The notes beneath the pieces are model-generated. The model worked only from the letters and a program-made list of their open reading frames with translations. It ran no database searches and had not been told where the DNA came from. This document shows positions 6,547-7,049 of a stretch of DNA of 7,049 bases, in pieces. Origin of the DNA: Planctomycetota bacterium. Lineage in GTDB: Bacteria > Planctomycetota > PUPC01 > JACPCR01. The stretch lies in the NCBI GenBank assembly GCA_030740295.1, contig JASLXP010001105.1, positions 1 to 7,049 on the forward strand, read 5' to 3'. Both the position numbers and the translations under genes were made by a program. Within the stretch, counting starts at the first letter, position 1; each line of letters starts with the position of its first letter.

Positions 6547-7049
6547 ATGCGCTTACTCGTAGTCGGATGCGAATACGCCGGAAAGACAACCCTCGTCAAC
6601 AACATACAGGAGTGGGGAAAAGACAAGGGCTTTCTTTTCCATATGGATGACCACTTCACCATTCCAGACAGCCAGCATCTCTCGGAAGATGAACAGGAAC
6701 GCATGTGGAATCTGGGGCCGGTGGTGAAGGAGCGATTCCAACGATTTCAGGTCCATTACCACATCCAGATCCTCCACAATTACGAAAACGTCTTGATCGT
6801 CGGATGCCACATCGAGGAGGCCGTCTTCGGCCCGCGCTACTACCACGGCAAAGGCATAATGCAGGATTACGGCCGAAAGTTCGAGAGTGATATACCGCTC
6901 GATACGACCATGGTGCATCTGACCGCCCGCCCGGAAGTAATCATCGATCGCATAAAGGCCGCGCCCAGGAAGTATCAATTAATGCAGGAGGACGAGATCG
7001 AGGAAGTCTGCTCCCTGTTCGATCAGGAGGTGGGACGTTCATGGCTGCG
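6547..7049 (+). CDS. P-loop NTPase, nucleoside/nucleotide-kinase-like (3' end outside window)
   Basis: At least 167 codons are open and run off the window. A Walker A motif opens the protein directly after the first strand: MRLLVVGCEYAGKTTLVNN, with the motif GCEYAGKT at residues 7-14. DDHF at 34-37 sits where small-molecule kinases of the P-loop class often have their substrate-binding acidic residues. NVLIVGCHIEEAVFG (81-95) is a buried strand resembling the Walker B region. MVHLTARPEVIIDRIKA (122-138) resembles the 'l-x-a-x-PE-v-x-x-Ri' element of deoxynucleoside and thymidylate kinases, and the helical, acidic part after it is incomplete. It is probably cytosolic and ATP-dependent; the substrate is unknown. 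It follows the inverted-repeat segment with its own leader and ribosome site, so it is likely a separate transcription unit. A regulatory GTPase/ATPase remains possible. Confidence 0.8.
   Translation, partial: MRLLVVGCEYAGKTTLVNNIQEWGKDKGFLFHMDDHFTIPDSQHLSEDEQERMWNLGPVVKERFQRFQVHYHIQILHNYENVLIVGCHIEEAVFGPRYYHGKGIMQDYGRKFESDIPLDTTMVHLTARPEVIIDRIKAAPRKYQLMQEDEIEEVCSLFDQEVGRSWL

Overview
The window looks like ordinary chromosome of a moderately GC-rich Gram-negative-type bacterium. I favour a member of the PVC superphylum, probably Verrucomicrobiota. That rests on the style of the intergenic repeats (paired GTAGC-GGCGGCGTC-type palindromes and ACTCATTACTCATTA-type arrays) and on several proteins I cannot place. 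It is an inference, not a demonstrated assignment. There is no sign of phage, transposase, CRISPR array, rRNA or tRNA.

Layout. Positions 2-1904 form a compact plus-strand housekeeping block. It holds the 3' end of enolase (eno), a small FtsB/DivIC-like division protein overlapping eno by 13 nt, and proA (gamma-glutamyl phosphate reductase) 11 nt further on. A nested inverted repeat (1912-2042) fills the space between proA and a small stand-alone class III nucleotide cyclase domain protein (2074-2535). Two minus-strand genes then converge on the cyclase: ilvD (3250-4929, dihydroxy-acid dehydratase) and, downstream of it, an unrecognised 151-aa protein (2579-3034). From 4961 to 5302 there is no convincing gene, only two short perfect hairpins. 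The plus strand resumes with an unrecognised 338-aa protein that has a signal-peptide-like N-terminus (5303-6319). A roughly 166-bp segment bounded by inverted repeats (6317-6482) follows. The last gene is a P-loop kinase-like NTPase with a good ribosome binding site (6547 onward), cut off by the window end.

How the genes relate. eno, ftsB and proA are probably co-transcribed. The eno-ftsB order is a known arrangement in other bacteria, for example pseudomonads. proA (proline synthesis) and ilvD (valine, leucine and isoleucine synthesis) are independent amino-acid pathway genes, and I see no pathway linking them to the unknown genes. The points most worth a second look are the cyclase, which keeps both metal aspartates but has Met where the transition-state Arg should be, and the two repeat families. 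One repeat sits immediately before the ilvD start codon and another supplies the stop codon of the 338-aa gene. I found no clearly new multi-gene system.
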